From Stenotrophomonas maltophilia (GTDB taxonomy: Bacteria > Pseudomonadota > Gammaproteobacteria > Xanthomonadales > Xanthomonadaceae), in NCBI GenBank assembly GCA_002386405.1, contig DGIP01000059.1:337-17190 (forward strand): 16,854 nt of DNA, read 5' to 3'. A program made the position numbers and the translations under genes. Numbering within the stretch: the first letter of the stretch is position 1; each line of letters opens with the position of its first letter. This document shows positions 6,730 to 13,719 of the stretch, piece after piece. Below the pieces are notes generated by a model. It had not been told where the DNA came from. It saw nothing but the letters and a program-made list of their open reading frames with translations, and ran no database searches.

Positions 6730-7526
6730 CAGGCGGTCTCCATGGCCTTGCCGGCCGTGTTGCGTTGGTGGTGGCGGCGGATGATCTCGCCGGCCAGGCC
6801 GAGGTAGGCGACGCCGCCGCGCGAGGCGCGGTCGTAGCCGACGATGCTCTGGCCGTGGCTGGGCGCCTCGGCCAGGCGCACGTTGCGCGGCACGATGGTG
6901 CGGAACACGCGGTCGCCGAAGTGGTCGGTCAGTTCGGCCGACACGGCGTTGGCCAGGTTGTTGCGCACATCGAACATGGTGCGCAGCACGCCCTCGATCT
7001 CCAGGCTGGGATTGAGGTTGGCGCGCAGCGCATCGATGGTTTCCACCAGCGCGCTCAGGCCTTCCAGCGCGTAGTACTCGCACTGCATCGGCACGATCAC
7101 CGAATCGGCGGCGGCCAACGCGTTGAGGGTCAGCAGCGACAGCGCCGGCGGGCAGTCGATCAGGATGAAGTCGTACTCCTCCTGGATCGGGGCCAGCGCG
7201 CGCTTGAGGCGCTGTTCGCGCTCGCCCTGGTCCATCAGCTGGATCTCGGCGGCGGTCAGGTCGATGTTGCCCGGCAGCAGGTCGAAGCCTTCCGGGGTGG
7301 TCACCCGGACTTCGGCCGCGGTGCTTTCGCCCAGCAGCAGGTCGCAGGTGGAGGCGGCAACTTCGCGCTTGTCCACACCGCTGCCCATGGTCGCATTGCC
7401 CTGGGAATCGAGGTCGACCAGCAGCACGCGCTTGGGCGCAGCAGCCAGGGCGGCGGCCAGATTGACGGCAGTCGTGGTCTTGCCGACGCCACCTTTCTGG
7501 TTGGCGATGGCGATGATGCGGGCCAT
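6729..7526 (-). CDS. parA: Chromosome-partitioning ATPase ParA (Soj-type)
   Basis: A 265-residue deviant Walker-A ATPase. Residues 2-19 read ARIIAIANQKGGVGKTTT, containing the KGGVGKTT Walker A with the signature first lysine; VLLVDLDSQGNAT (34-46) is the switch I/A' region, and FILIDCPP the Walker B. There is no N-terminal HTH, as in chromosomal Soj/ParA, which binds DNA non-specifically in its ATP-bound dimer and is driven by ParB. The ATG at 7526 was chosen because the protein then starts as in family members and GAGG lies nine bases upstream; ATG at 7541 would add five residues but has no Shine-Dalgarno. It lies between rsmG (64 bases upstream) and parB (overlapping), the conserved origin-proximal arrangement of many bacteria. 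Confidence 0.96.
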   Translation of the reverse strand: MARIIAIANQKGGVGKTTTAVNLAAALAAAPKRVLLVDLDSQGNATMGSGVDKREVAASTCDLLLGESTAAEVRVTTPEGFDLLPGNIDLTAAEIQLMDQGEREQRLKRALAPIQEEYDFILIDCPPALSLLTLNALAAADSVIVPMQCEYYALEGLSALVETIDALRANLNPSLEIEGVLRTMFDVRNNLANAVSAELTDHFGDRVFRTIVPRNVRLAEAPSHGQSIVGYDRASRGGVAYLGLAGEIIRRHHQRNTAGKAMETA

Positions 7527-7590
7527 GCGGGTGAGCCTCATCGGCAGGGGGTGGGACTGGGCATTATGCGGGCATGGGGCGTGTCGTGTC

Positions 7591-8229
7591 TCACGGACCG
7601 GCCACCACCACCAGATGTCGCTCGCCGGTCAGCCCCGGAACATGCAGCGGCAGCACCTGTTCAACCTGCCAGCCGGCCGGCAGCTGGGCGATCTCATCGT
7701 GCGGATGGACGCCCTTCATGGCCAGCAGGCGTCCGCCGGGGCGCAGCAGGTGCCCGCCGACGGCGATGATGCCGGCCAGGGTGTCCATGGCGCGGGCGGT
7801 CAGGTTGTCATAGGCGCCCGGTTCGGCCAGCGCTTCGGCACGGGATTCGGCCACGCGGGCATTGGTCAGCCCCAGCTGGCGCACGGCTTCGCGCATGAAG
7901 CGGGCCTTCTTGCCGTTGCTTTCCACCAGGGTCACCTGCAGCTGCGGGCGGGCGATGGCCAGCGGAATGCCGGGCAGTCCGGGGCCGGTGCCCAGGTCGG
8001 CCAGGGTGCCCTGCTCCAGGTACGGCTGCATCGCCAGCGAATCGAGCAGATGGCGGGTGACCATCTCCATCGGGTCGCGGATGGCGGTGAGGTTGTAGGT
8101 GCGGTTCCAGCGGTCGAGCAGCGCCAGATAGGTCAGCAGGGGCGGCGCCAGGGCGGCATCCAGGCCCATCGCAGCCAGGCCGCGCTCAAGCGCTTCGGCC
8201 ACGCCGGCCGGGAGTTTGTGTTCGGTCAT
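7591..8229 (-). CDS. rsmG: 16S rRNA (guanine-N7)-methyltransferase RsmG (GidB)
   Basis: A 212-residue Rossmann methyltransferase. The family motif [12 protein letters not shown] is at 41-52 and the SAM-binding loop [14 protein letters not shown] at 78-91, followed by [14 protein letters not shown] (99-112), the acidic residue that binds the SAM ribose, and MKG near 171. RsmG methylates N7 of G527 in 16S rRNA (E. coli numbering); its loss gives low-level streptomycin resistance. Length is standard. The ATG at 8229 is not preceded by a spaced Shine-Dalgarno; GATAAT lies exactly six bases before it, suggesting a leaderless transcript. It heads the rsmG-parA-parB-cdd1 run. Confidence 0.97.
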   Translation of the reverse strand: MTEHKLPAGVAEALERGLAAMGLDAALAPPLLTYLALLDRWNRTYNLTAIRDPMEMVTRHLLDSLAMQPYLEQGTLADLGTGPGLPGIPLAIARPQLQVTLVESNGKKARFMREAVRQLGLTNARVAESRAEALAEPGAYDNLTARAMDTLAGIIAVGGHLLRPGGRLLAMKGVHPHDEIAQLPAGWQVEQVLPLHVPGLTGERHLVVVAGP

Positions 8230-8241
8230 GCCCCCATTATC
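8230..8241 (-). promoter_or_regulatory. -10-like GATAAT six bases before rsmG: probable leaderless start
   Basis: On the minus strand GATAAT (8241-8236) is followed by GGGGGC and then the ATG of rsmG. Transcription normally begins about seven bases beyond the -10, which falls on the start codon. The G-run is too close to ATG to work as a Shine-Dalgarno. No clear -35 is seen; a GC hairpin (8242-8258) fills the spacer. Same layout as at xthA and calB. Confidence 0.45.
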
Positions 8242-8258
8242 GCAGGCCGGGGGCCTGC
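8242..8258. terminator. 7-bp GC hairpin between the PPTase gene and rsmG
   Basis: GCAGGCC (8242-8248), loop GGG, GGCCTGC (8252-8258) form a perfect hairpin 22 bases after the PPTase stop and immediately upstream of the rsmG -10-like element. No T-tract follows on the minus strand, so termination would be weak. It may instead separate the two transcripts or act as part of the rsmG promoter region. Confidence 0.35.
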
Positions 8259-8280
8259 TGACTGCGCGGATTCGGTGCGC

Positions 8281-8880
8281 TTACAGCGCGTGCCAGGCCA
8301 ACGCGGCGCGGAAATCGTCCGCGGCCTGCCATTCGTGCAGGTGCCAGCGTGGGGCCGGGCCCAGTTCCGGGTCGCACCAGGCCAGGTGCAGGGCGCCGTC
8401 GGCGCCGGGCGCCAGCTGCAGGCGGTGCAGGCCGAACGAGATGCCCTGCCCCTGCGCTTTGAGGATGGCTTCCTTGGCACACCAGACCCGGAAGAACCAA
8501 TGGGTGCGGGCGTCCTCATCCAGGCCCAGCAGCCAAGCCACCTCGGAAGGGTGGAAGAAGCGTTCGATGATTTCGGCCATGCGCGGGCGCGGGCGCAGCG
8601 GTTCCAGATCCACCCCCAGCCGCACGCCCTCGCCCAGCCCCACCAGCAGCAGGCCGTGGCTGTGGCTCCAGCCGGTGCCGAAATGGGCCAGCGGACCCTG
8701 CAGCTCCGGGCGGCCGCGCGGGTCGCGCTGCAGCGGCAGGCCCTCCGGGCTGCCGCCCAGCTGTTCGGCCAGCAGCACACGCGCCTGCGGCTCGCCACGG
8801 GTGCCGGGCACGTGCGGCAGGCGCCAGACGGTCACCGGGCCGAACCGCCAAGGCCCGTCCAACGTGGCCGGCAGGCTCAT
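8281..8880 (-). CDS. Sfp-type 4'-phosphopantetheinyl transferase
   Basis: A 199-residue protein with the three PPTase motifs in order: WSHSH (71-75), the Mg-binding GVDLEPLRPR (89-98), and WCAKEAILKA (133-142), plus FFHPSE (108-113) between them. PPTases move the phosphopantetheine arm of CoA to a serine of acyl- or peptidyl-carrier proteins. This is the shorter Gsp/Sfp/AcpT type rather than the trimeric AcpS. No PKS, NRPS or fatty-acid cluster is nearby, so the partner carrier protein cannot be read from context; it could be the housekeeping ACP enzyme. The ATG at 8880 was chosen for the match with the usual N-terminus; AGGG lies about nine bases upstream. It is divergent from the GlsB gene, sharing a 96-base intergenic region, and lies 51 bases upstream of rsmG. 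Confidence 0.92.
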   Translation of the reverse strand: MSLPATLDGPWRFGPVTVWRLPHVPGTRGEPQARVLLAEQLGGSPEGLPLQRDPRGRPELQGPLAHFGTGWSHSHGLLLVGLGEGVRLGVDLEPLRPRPRMAEIIERFFHPSEVAWLLGLDEDARTHWFFRVWCAKEAILKAQGQGISFGLHRLQLAPGADGALHLAWCDPELGPAPRWHLHEWQAADDFRAALAWHAL

Positions 8881-8976
8881 GCGAACACCCTGCCAATACG
8901 GCTGCACGACGACTTCACGGGGGCTGCCGTCAACTGGCCCCGTCTCATCGGCACACAAACTCTGGGAGTGGACAAC

Positions 8977-9228
8977 ATGGGCATCATCATCTGGTTGATC
9001 GTCGGTGGCATCGTGGGCTGGCTGGCCAGCATCATCATGCGTCGCGACGCGCAGCAGGGCATCATCCTCAACATCGTGGTCGGCATCGTCGGTGCGCTGA
9101 TCGCCGGTTTCATCTTCGGCGGCGGCATCAATGAAGCGATCACGATCCGAACGTTCCTGTTCTCGCTGATCGGTGCGGTGATCCTGCTGGCAATCGTGAA
9201 TCTCTTCACTAGAAAGAGCATCCGGTAG
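8977..9228 (+). CDS. GlsB/YeaQ/YmgE family small membrane protein
   Basis: An 83-residue, very hydrophobic protein with three membrane helices (about 3-20, 29-48 and 57-77) joined by short polar turns, and the family pattern of glycines: GGIVGWLAS (10-18), then a DAQQGIILNIVVGIVGA stretch (24-40) and GFIFGGG (44-50). Proteins of this transglycosylase-associated/GlsB family are widespread in general stress regulons; the molecular role is unknown. GGGAG at 8964-8968 lies eight bases before ATG and fixes the start. The TAG stop (9226-9228) is the TAG of the GTAG end of a SMAG repeat. It is divergent from the PPTase gene and convergent with xthA. Confidence 0.93.
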   Translation: MGIIIWLIVGGIVGWLASIIMRRDAQQGIILNIVVGIVGALIAGFIFGGGINEAITIRTFLFSLIGAVILLAIVNLFTRKSIR

Positions 9229-9289
9229 GTAACGACCGTTGGTCGTTACTCCGATCGGGGTGGGTAACGACCAACGGTCGTTACCTACC
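9224..9289. repeat. Inverted pair of SMAG elements between convergent genes
   Basis: Two 26-base arms (9224-9249 and 9264-9289) are perfect reverse complements with a 14-base spacer. Each arm is itself a SMAG-like unit: GTAG (9225-9228) then GTAACGACC-gtt-GGTCGTTAC, and the mirror copy ending in CTAC (9285-9288). The RNA can fold either as two 9-bp hairpins or one 26-bp stem. The first arm supplies the GlsB stop codon and the second ends one base from the xthA stop (9291). It is thus likely the bidirectional transcript end for both genes. A related single unit lies at 3265-3289. Confidence 0.75.
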
Positions 9290-9290
9290 T

Positions 9291-10058
9291 TTATGCCAGC
9301 TGCACCCACGCCGGCGCGTGGTCGCTGGGCCGGTCCCAGGTCCGCGGCTCGCGGTCGATGCCCGAGGCCAGCGCGCGTGCCTTGAGCGCATCGGACACCA
9401 GGGTCAGGTCGATGCGCAGGCCCAGGTTGCGGCGGAAGCCGGCCGCGCGGTAATCCCACCAGCTGAAGACGCCCTCCTCCTCACTGTGCAGCCGGAAGGC
9501 GTCGTGCAGGCCCAGCTGCAGCAGCTTGTTGAGCGCGCCGCGTTCGGCGGTGGAGGTCAGGATGTGGTTCTCGTTCCAGACCAGCGGGTCGTGCACGTCG
9601 CGCGCGTCGGGGGCGATGTTGAAATCGCCCATCACCACCAGCTCGGGGTATTTCTGCAGTTCCGAGGCCACCCAGGCGTGCACCGCGTCCAGCCAGCGCA
9701 GCTTGTACGCGTACTTGTCGGTGTCCACGTCCTGGCCGTTGACCACGTACAGGTTGATGATGCGCACGCCGTTGACGGTGCCGGCAATGGCCCGCTTCTG
9801 TTCGTCCTCGAACCCGGGAATGCCGATCTGCACATCCTGGGCCGGCTCGCGTGACAGCAGCGCCACCCCGTTGTAGGTCTTCTGCCCGGCGAACACGCTG
9901 CGGTAGCCCAGCCCGGCCAGCACCGCGTCGGGGAACTTGTGGTCCTCCAACTTGGTTTCCTGGATGCCGACCACGTCCGGCGCGAACGCGGTGAGCCACT
10001 GTTCCAGGTGCGGCAGGCGCACGTTGAGCGAATTTACGTTCCAGGAGGCGATTTTCAT
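9291..10058 (-). CDS. xthA: Exodeoxyribonuclease III / AP endonuclease (XthA family)
   Basis: A 255-residue endonuclease/exonuclease/phosphatase-fold enzyme. Residues match the E. coli ExoIII active site: N7 in MKIASWN, E34 in GIQETK (31-36), a GDFNIAP motif (144-150, with D145 and N147), D217 in LRIDLTL and the SDHAP motif (245-249, H247 as general base). ExoIII incises DNA at abasic sites and degrades 3' ends during base-excision repair in the cytoplasm. Length is close to the usual 260-270. It lies 18 bases downstream of the calB-like gene on the same strand but carries its own -10-like TACAAT six bases before ATG and has no Shine-Dalgarno. Confidence 0.96.
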   Translation of the reverse strand: MKIASWNVNSLNVRLPHLEQWLTAFAPDVVGIQETKLEDHKFPDAVLAGLGYRSVFAGQKTYNGVALLSREPAQDVQIGIPGFEDEQKRAIAGTVNGVRIINLYVVNGQDVDTDKYAYKLRWLDAVHAWVASELQKYPELVVMGDFNIAPDARDVHDPLVWNENHILTSTAERGALNKLLQLGLHDAFRLHSEEEGVFSWWDYRAAGFRRNLGLRIDLTLVSDALKARALASGIDREPRTWDRPSDHAPAWVQLA

Positions 10059-10070
10059 GGGGGCATTGTA
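10059..10070 (-). promoter_or_regulatory. -10-like TACAAT six bases before xthA: probable leaderless start
   Basis: On the minus strand TACAAT (10070-10065) is followed by GCCCCC and the xthA ATG. No purine-rich Shine-Dalgarno is present in the 20 bases before ATG. The hexamer sits in the 18-base gap to the aldehyde dehydrogenase gene, so xthA may have its own start site besides read-through. No clear -35. Confidence 0.45.
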
Positions 10071-10076
10071 GCCGCG

Positions 10077-11492
10077 CTACCGAAGAATGGCCTTCAGGAG
10101 GCCGGCGATCCTTGAATAGGGCGGCTTGAGCAGGTCGCTCGCTGCCCAGCGTGACTGCCAGAGGATCGGCAGCTGCTTGCTCATGGCGTCGAAGCCGGCG
10201 CGGCCGTGATAGGCGCCCATGCCGCTGGGGCCGACACCGCCGAATGGCAGGCCGTTGATGGCGAAATGCAGCAGGGTGTCGTTGACGGTGACGCCGCCGG
10301 CCACGATCTGGCCGAGCACGCGCTCCACTACTGGCCGCTGTTCGCTGAAGATGTACAGCGCCAGTGGGCGGTCGCGGCCCTGTACGGATTCCAGGGCGGC
10401 ATCCAGGTCGGGATAGGCGCAGACCGGCAGGATCGGGCCGAAGATTTCGTCCTGCATCAGGTCCAAGTCCGCGGGCGGGTCGAGCACGATGGTCGGCACG
10501 ATCAGCCGCTCGCGGCGCGCGCGCTCCGAATCGATGCTGGCCAGTTCGATTACCGGTACGCCGCGCTCGCGCGCCTGGGCCAGGTAGCCGAGCAGGCGCT
10601 GGTACTGGCCTTCATTGATGATGCGGGTGTAGTCGTCGGTGTTGCTGAAATCGCCGTAGCGCGCGCGCACCTGGGTCTGCAACTGCTGCACCAGCTCGCG
10701 CTGGCGGCGGCCGTCGATCAGCACGTAGTCCGGCGCGATGCAGGTCTGGCCGGCGTTGAACCACTTGCCGGTGGCCAGCCGCGCGGCGGCCTTGTCCAAG
10801 GGGTAGTCGCTGCACACGATGGCCGGTGACTTGCCGCCCAGTTCCAGGGTGAGCGGGGTCAGGTGCTGCGCGGCAGCGGCCATGACCTTGCGGCCCACGG
10901 CCGTGGAGCCGGTGAACACCAGGTGGTCCAGCGGTGAGCCGGCCAAGGCCGATGCCAACGCGGCATCGCCCTGCACTACCGCCACCCGGTCGGCGGGGAA
11001 CACCCCGGCCAGCAGGTCATGCAGGAAGGCGCTGGTGCGCGGGGTGTGTTCGGAGGGTTTCAGGAGGACATGGTTACCGGCGGCAATCGCAGTGGCCAGC
11101 GGGATCAGCGCCAGGTTCACCGGGTAGTTCCAGGGCGAGATCACCCCGACCACGCCCAGTGGCACCGGCCGGGTCTGCGCCCGCGCCGGCCAGAACCGCC
11201 AGCCTACCCCGACCCGGCGCGGGCGCATCCACCCGCGCAGGTGCGCGAGCAGATGGTCGACCTCATTGAGCACGGTCATGCCGTCGGCGATCAGCGACTC
11301 GTGGGTGGAGCGGTGGCCGAAATCGGCGGCGATGGCCTCGGCCATCTGCGGCAGGCGCGCCTTGAGGACCGCGCGCAGGCGCTGCAGGTCGCTGCGGCGC
11401 TGTTCCAGCGACGGACGGTTGGCCTGCCAGGCGGTTCGCAGGGTGTGCAGGATGGCAGGAAGATCCGCGGGATCGGTGTGGACATCGCTCAT
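10077..11492 (-). CDS. calB: Coniferyl-aldehyde dehydrogenase-like NAD(P)-dependent aldehyde dehydrogenase
   Basis: A 471-residue class 3-like aldehyde dehydrogenase. PWNYP (120-124) holds the oxyanion Asn, FTGSTAVG (193-200) the cofactor loop, LELGGKSP (216-223) the general-base Glu217, and NAGQTCIAPDY (246-256) the catalytic Cys251; EIFGPILP (349-356) and the hydrophobic C-terminal tail (LLKPPYSRIAGLLKAIL, 454-470) fit the fatty/coniferyl aldehyde group. The family oxidises coniferyl aldehyde or similar aryl and long-chain aldehydes to acids. The calB name is by resemblance; no ferulate or vanillate genes are nearby, so a general aldehyde detoxification role is equally possible. The only usable ATG (11492) has an in-frame TGA seven codons upstream and no Shine-Dalgarno, pointing to leaderless translation. 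xthA follows after 18 bases. Confidence 0.88.
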   Translation of the reverse strand: MSDVHTDPADLPAILHTLRTAWQANRPSLEQRRSDLQRLRAVLKARLPQMAEAIAADFGHRSTHESLIADGMTVLNEVDHLLAHLRGWMRPRRVGVGWRFWPARAQTRPVPLGVVGVISPWNYPVNLALIPLATAIAAGNHVLLKPSEHTPRTSAFLHDLLAGVFPADRVAVVQGDAALASALAGSPLDHLVFTGSTAVGRKVMAAAAQHLTPLTLELGGKSPAIVCSDYPLDKAAARLATGKWFNAGQTCIAPDYVLIDGRRQRELVQQLQTQVRARYGDFSNTDDYTRIINEGQYQRLLGYLAQARERGVPVIELASIDSERARRERLIVPTIVLDPPADLDLMQDEIFGPILPVCAYPDLDAALESVQGRDRPLALYIFSEQRPVVERVLGQIVAGGVTVNDTLLHFAINGLPFGGVGPSGMGAYHGRAGFDAMSKQLPILWQSRWAASDLLKPPYSRIAGLLKAILR

Positions 11493-11520
11493 GTCGCGAC
11501 TATAGCGTCACACCATGTGA
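11493..11520 (-). promoter_or_regulatory. calB promoter: TATAGT six bases before ATG with an overlapping palindromic operator
   Basis: On the minus strand TATAGT (11504-11499) is followed by six bases and the ATG, the same layout as rsmG and xthA. Just upstream, TCACA-CCA-TGTGA (11508-11520, plus strand) is a perfect 5-bp inverted repeat in the -10/-35 spacer, a position where a repressor would block polymerase. The in-frame TGA (read within the palindrome) leaves no room for an alternative start. The binding protein is unknown; it is not the CRP/Clp order (TGTGA-N6-TCACA). Confidence 0.42.
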
Positions 11521-11637
11521 GGCCGACGGCCAGGAACGCGCGTTCTCCATTCCCGGGTCATGCCACCATCGCACGTGGTGGGGTTATCGGCAGTCGATCG
11601 GGATGCGACCCTACCCGTCTGTCCCCGGAGTTCTGGC

Positions 11638-11967
11638 ATGAGCGAGCGTGGCGTGGAATCTCTTGGAATGTTCATCGGCAAGGCCGTGGCGGTCTCCCGT
11701 CTGGAGGGACAGGTCTCGATCAGCACCGATGACGGCTGGTCGCTGCACATCTACAACAGGGTCGCGTTCTCCGGACTTCATTCGGCGGATGCGCCTCCCT
11801 GGTCCCTTCGTCTTGAAGTGGCCGGCAGCGCTCTCGACGCGGGTGGACTGACGCTGACGTTCGGCGACGGCTCGGCCTTGCACGTGGACCTGAGCGACGG
11901 CGGATACGCAGGACCGGAGGCGATGCAGCTGAACGCACCTGACGGCCGCATCACCGTCTGGAATTGA
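11638..11967 (+). CDS. Hypothetical protein, beta-rich (DUF6188/immunity-like pattern)
   Basis: A 109-residue acidic soluble protein; I do not recognise it with certainty. No signal peptide or membrane segment. Predicted strands alternate with turns: FIGKAVAVSRLEGQVSIST (12-30), DDGWSLHIYN (31-40), WSLRLEVAG (55-63), GLTLTFGDGSALHVDL (69-85) and a closing GRITVWN. A GxxLTLxFGDG-x-L-x-V strand followed by a C-terminal DGRITVW resembles the DUF6188 proteins often listed near polymorphic-toxin immunity genes, but no toxin gene adjoins it here. GGAG at 11627-11630 lies seven bases before the ATG and decides against the longer in-frame start at 11560. It is divergent from calB and convergent with the MFS gene, ending just before a strong hairpin. 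Confidence 0.72.
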   Translation: MSERGVESLGMFIGKAVAVSRLEGQVSISTDDGWSLHIYNRVAFSGLHSADAPPWSLRLEVAGSALDAGGLTLTFGDGSALHVDLSDGGYAGPEAMQLNAPDGRITVWN

Positions 11968-11979
11968 CCCGCCAATGAA

Positions 11980-12006
11980 AAGGGCCGTGGCAATGCCACG
12001 GCCCTT
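11980..12006. terminator. Bidirectional intrinsic terminator between convergent genes
   Basis: AAGGGCCGTGGC (11980-11991), loop AAT, and GCCACGGCCCTT (11995-12006) form a perfect 12-bp stem. On the minus strand it is followed by TT extending to a CTTTTC run, giving a proper terminator for the MFS gene that stops 22 bases earlier (12028). On the plus strand the stem is followed by CGGGG, so it is a weaker terminator for the 109-residue gene ending at 11967. Confidence 0.8.
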
Positions 12007-12027
12007 CGGGGTTCACGCCATCACCGG

Positions 12028-13683
12028 TTACTTGGTGATGTCCACGCCCTTGGTTTCATGCAGGAACAGGCCGCCGACCACGACCGTCATCAGCGCGATG
12101 ATGATCGGGTACCACAGGCCGTAGTAGAGGTTGCCGGTGCCGGCCACCAGCGCGAAGGAAATCGCCGGCAGGAAGCCACCGAACCAGCCGTTGCCGATGT
12201 GGTACGGCAGCGACATCGAGGTGTAACGGATGCGGGTCGGGAACAGCTCGACCAGGTAGGCGGCGATCGGGCCGTAGACCATGGTCACGTACATCACCAG
12301 GATCCACAGCATGAACACGGTGCCGGCGATGTTGATGCGCGCGTTGTCGGCCTTGGCCGGGTAACCCGCTGCGGTCAGCGCCGCCTTGAGTTCGCCACCG
12401 AAGGCATCGCCCTTGGCCTTGAGCTCATCCTTGGTCAGGCCGGCGGCCTCGAACGAGGTCACCTGGGTGTTGCCCACGCTTACCAGCGCCAGCGAACCGG
12501 CGGCGGCAGGCTGCACGTCGTACGGCACACCCGCCTTGGTCAGCGCGGCGGTGGCCACGTCGCAGGAGCTGGTGAACTTGCGCAGGCCGACCGGATCGAA
12601 CTGGAACGAGCAGGTGTTCGGATCGGCAATCACGAGGGCCGGCGAGCTGCTGCGGGCTTCTTCGATGGCCGGGTTGGCGAAGTGGGTCAGGCCCTTGAAT
12701 ACCGGGATGTAGGTCACTGCCGCCAACAGGCAGCCGGCCAGGATGATCTTCTTGCGGCCGATGCGATCGGACAGCCAGCCGAAGAAGATGAAGAAGGGCG
12801 TACCCAGGGCCAGTGCAGCGGCGATCAGCAGGTAGGAGGTGGTGGCATCGACCTTCAGCATGCTGCTCAGGAAGAACAGCGCGTAGAACTGACCGCCGTA
12901 CCACACCACGGCCTGGCCGGCAGCGGCGCCGAGCAGGACCAGCAGCATCAGCTTGAGGTTGCCGTCCTTGAGGCTGTCACGGAACGGGGTCTTGGAGCCC
13001 TTGCCTTCGGCCTTCATCTGCTGGAACAGCGGCGACTCGCTCAGCTGCAGGCGGATCCACACCGAGATGCCGAGCAGGATGATGGAGACCAGGAACGGAA
13101 TGCGCCAGCCCCAGGCTTCGAAGGCCTCGTTGCCCAAGAAGTAGCGGCAGGCCAGGATGATCAGCAGCGACATGAACAGGCCAAGCGTTGCCGTGCACTG
13201 GATGAAACTGGTGTACAGGCCACGCTTGTTGGCCGGTGCATGCTCGGCCACGTAGGTCGCCGCACCACCGTACTCGCCACCCATGGCCAGGCCCTGGGCC
13301 AGGCGCAGGATGATCAGGATCACCGGGGCCGCAAAACCAATCGAGGCGTAGTTGGGCAGCACGCCGACCAGGAAGGTCGAGATGCCCATGATCAGGATCG
13401 TGACCAGGAAGGTGTACTTGCGGCCGATGCGGTCGCCGAGGCTGCCGAAGAAGGCCGCGCCGAACGGACGCACGAAGAAGCCGGCCGCGAAGGCCAGCAG
13501 GGCGAAGATCATGCCCGTGGTTTCATTGACCCCGCTGAAGAACTGCTTGGCGATGATCGCCGCCAGCGAGCCATACAGGAAGAAGTCATACCATTCGAAC
13601 ACGGTGCCAAGGCTGGACGCGAAGATGACCTTCTTGTGGCCCTTGGTAAGTTCTGCTTTTGCAGGTACGGGTGTGGTGGACAT
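12028..13683 (-). CDS. MFS transporter of the metabolite:H+ symporter (ProP/KgtP-like) type with a periplasmic insertion
   Basis: A 551-residue, 12-helix carrier. Helix 1 carries FEWYDFFLYGSLAAI (29-43), diagnostic of the MHS family (ProP, KgtP, ShiA), and GDRIGRK (83-89) is the conserved loop 2-3 motif, repeated as SDRIGRKK (305-312). LRLAQGLAMGGEYGGAA (126-142) and LVELFPTRIRYTSMSLPYHIGNG (477-499, in two parts) are also typical. Between helix 9 (about 313-332) and helix 10 (about 452-480) lies a hydrophilic segment of roughly 115 residues (335-450) with two cysteines (358, 374), which topologically faces the periplasm; typical MHS carriers have only a short loop there. Substrate unknown: carboxylates are likely from the family and the neighbouring porin and acs. 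The ATG at 13683 is preceded by GGAGGGG; an upstream in-frame ATG (13740) lies in a hairpin and was rejected. Downstream of the porin gene by 63 bases. Confidence 0.93.
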   Translation of the reverse strand: MSTTPVPAKAELTKGHKKVIFASSLGTVFEWYDFFLYGSLAAIIAKQFFSGVNETTGMIFALLAFAAGFFVRPFGAAFFGSLGDRIGRKYTFLVTILIMGISTFLVGVLPNYASIGFAAPVILIILRLAQGLAMGGEYGGAATYVAEHAPANKRGLYTSFIQCTATLGLFMSLLIILACRYFLGNEAFEAWGWRIPFLVSIILLGISVWIRLQLSESPLFQQMKAEGKGSKTPFRDSLKDGNLKLMLLVLLGAAAGQAVVWYGGQFYALFFLSSMLKVDATTSYLLIAAALALGTPFFIFFGWLSDRIGRKKIILAGCLLAAVTYIPVFKGLTHFANPAIEEARSSSPALVIADPNTCSFQFDPVGLRKFTSSCDVATAALTKAGVPYDVQPAAAGSLALVSVGNTQVTSFEAAGLTKDELKAKGDAFGGELKAALTAAGYPAKADNARINIAGTVFMLWILVMYVTMVYGPIAAYLVELFPTRIRYTSMSLPYHIGNGWFGGFLPAISFALVAGTGNLYYGLWYPIIIALMTVVVGGLFLHETKGVDITK

Positions 13684-13719
13684 AAGACGCTTCCCCTCCG
13701 AAGCAATCATTGGTGGCAG

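Noticed and set aside
5806..7083. A 425-codon minus-strand frame that would extend ParB upstream into parA
   Set aside because: The N-terminal 118 residues are an Arg/Pro/Gln-rich out-of-frame reading of parA; the ParB start at 6729 has a Shine-Dalgarno and gives the normal protein.
5806..8229. A parS site near parAB
   Set aside because: No 16-bp palindrome close to TGTTTCACGTGAAACA was found by eye; sites are probably outside the window. A proper pattern scan could overturn this.
8881..8976. A promoter for GlsB or the PPTase in their shared gap
   Set aside because: Apart from the GlsB Shine-Dalgarno no convincing hexamers could be placed, so no promoter was called.
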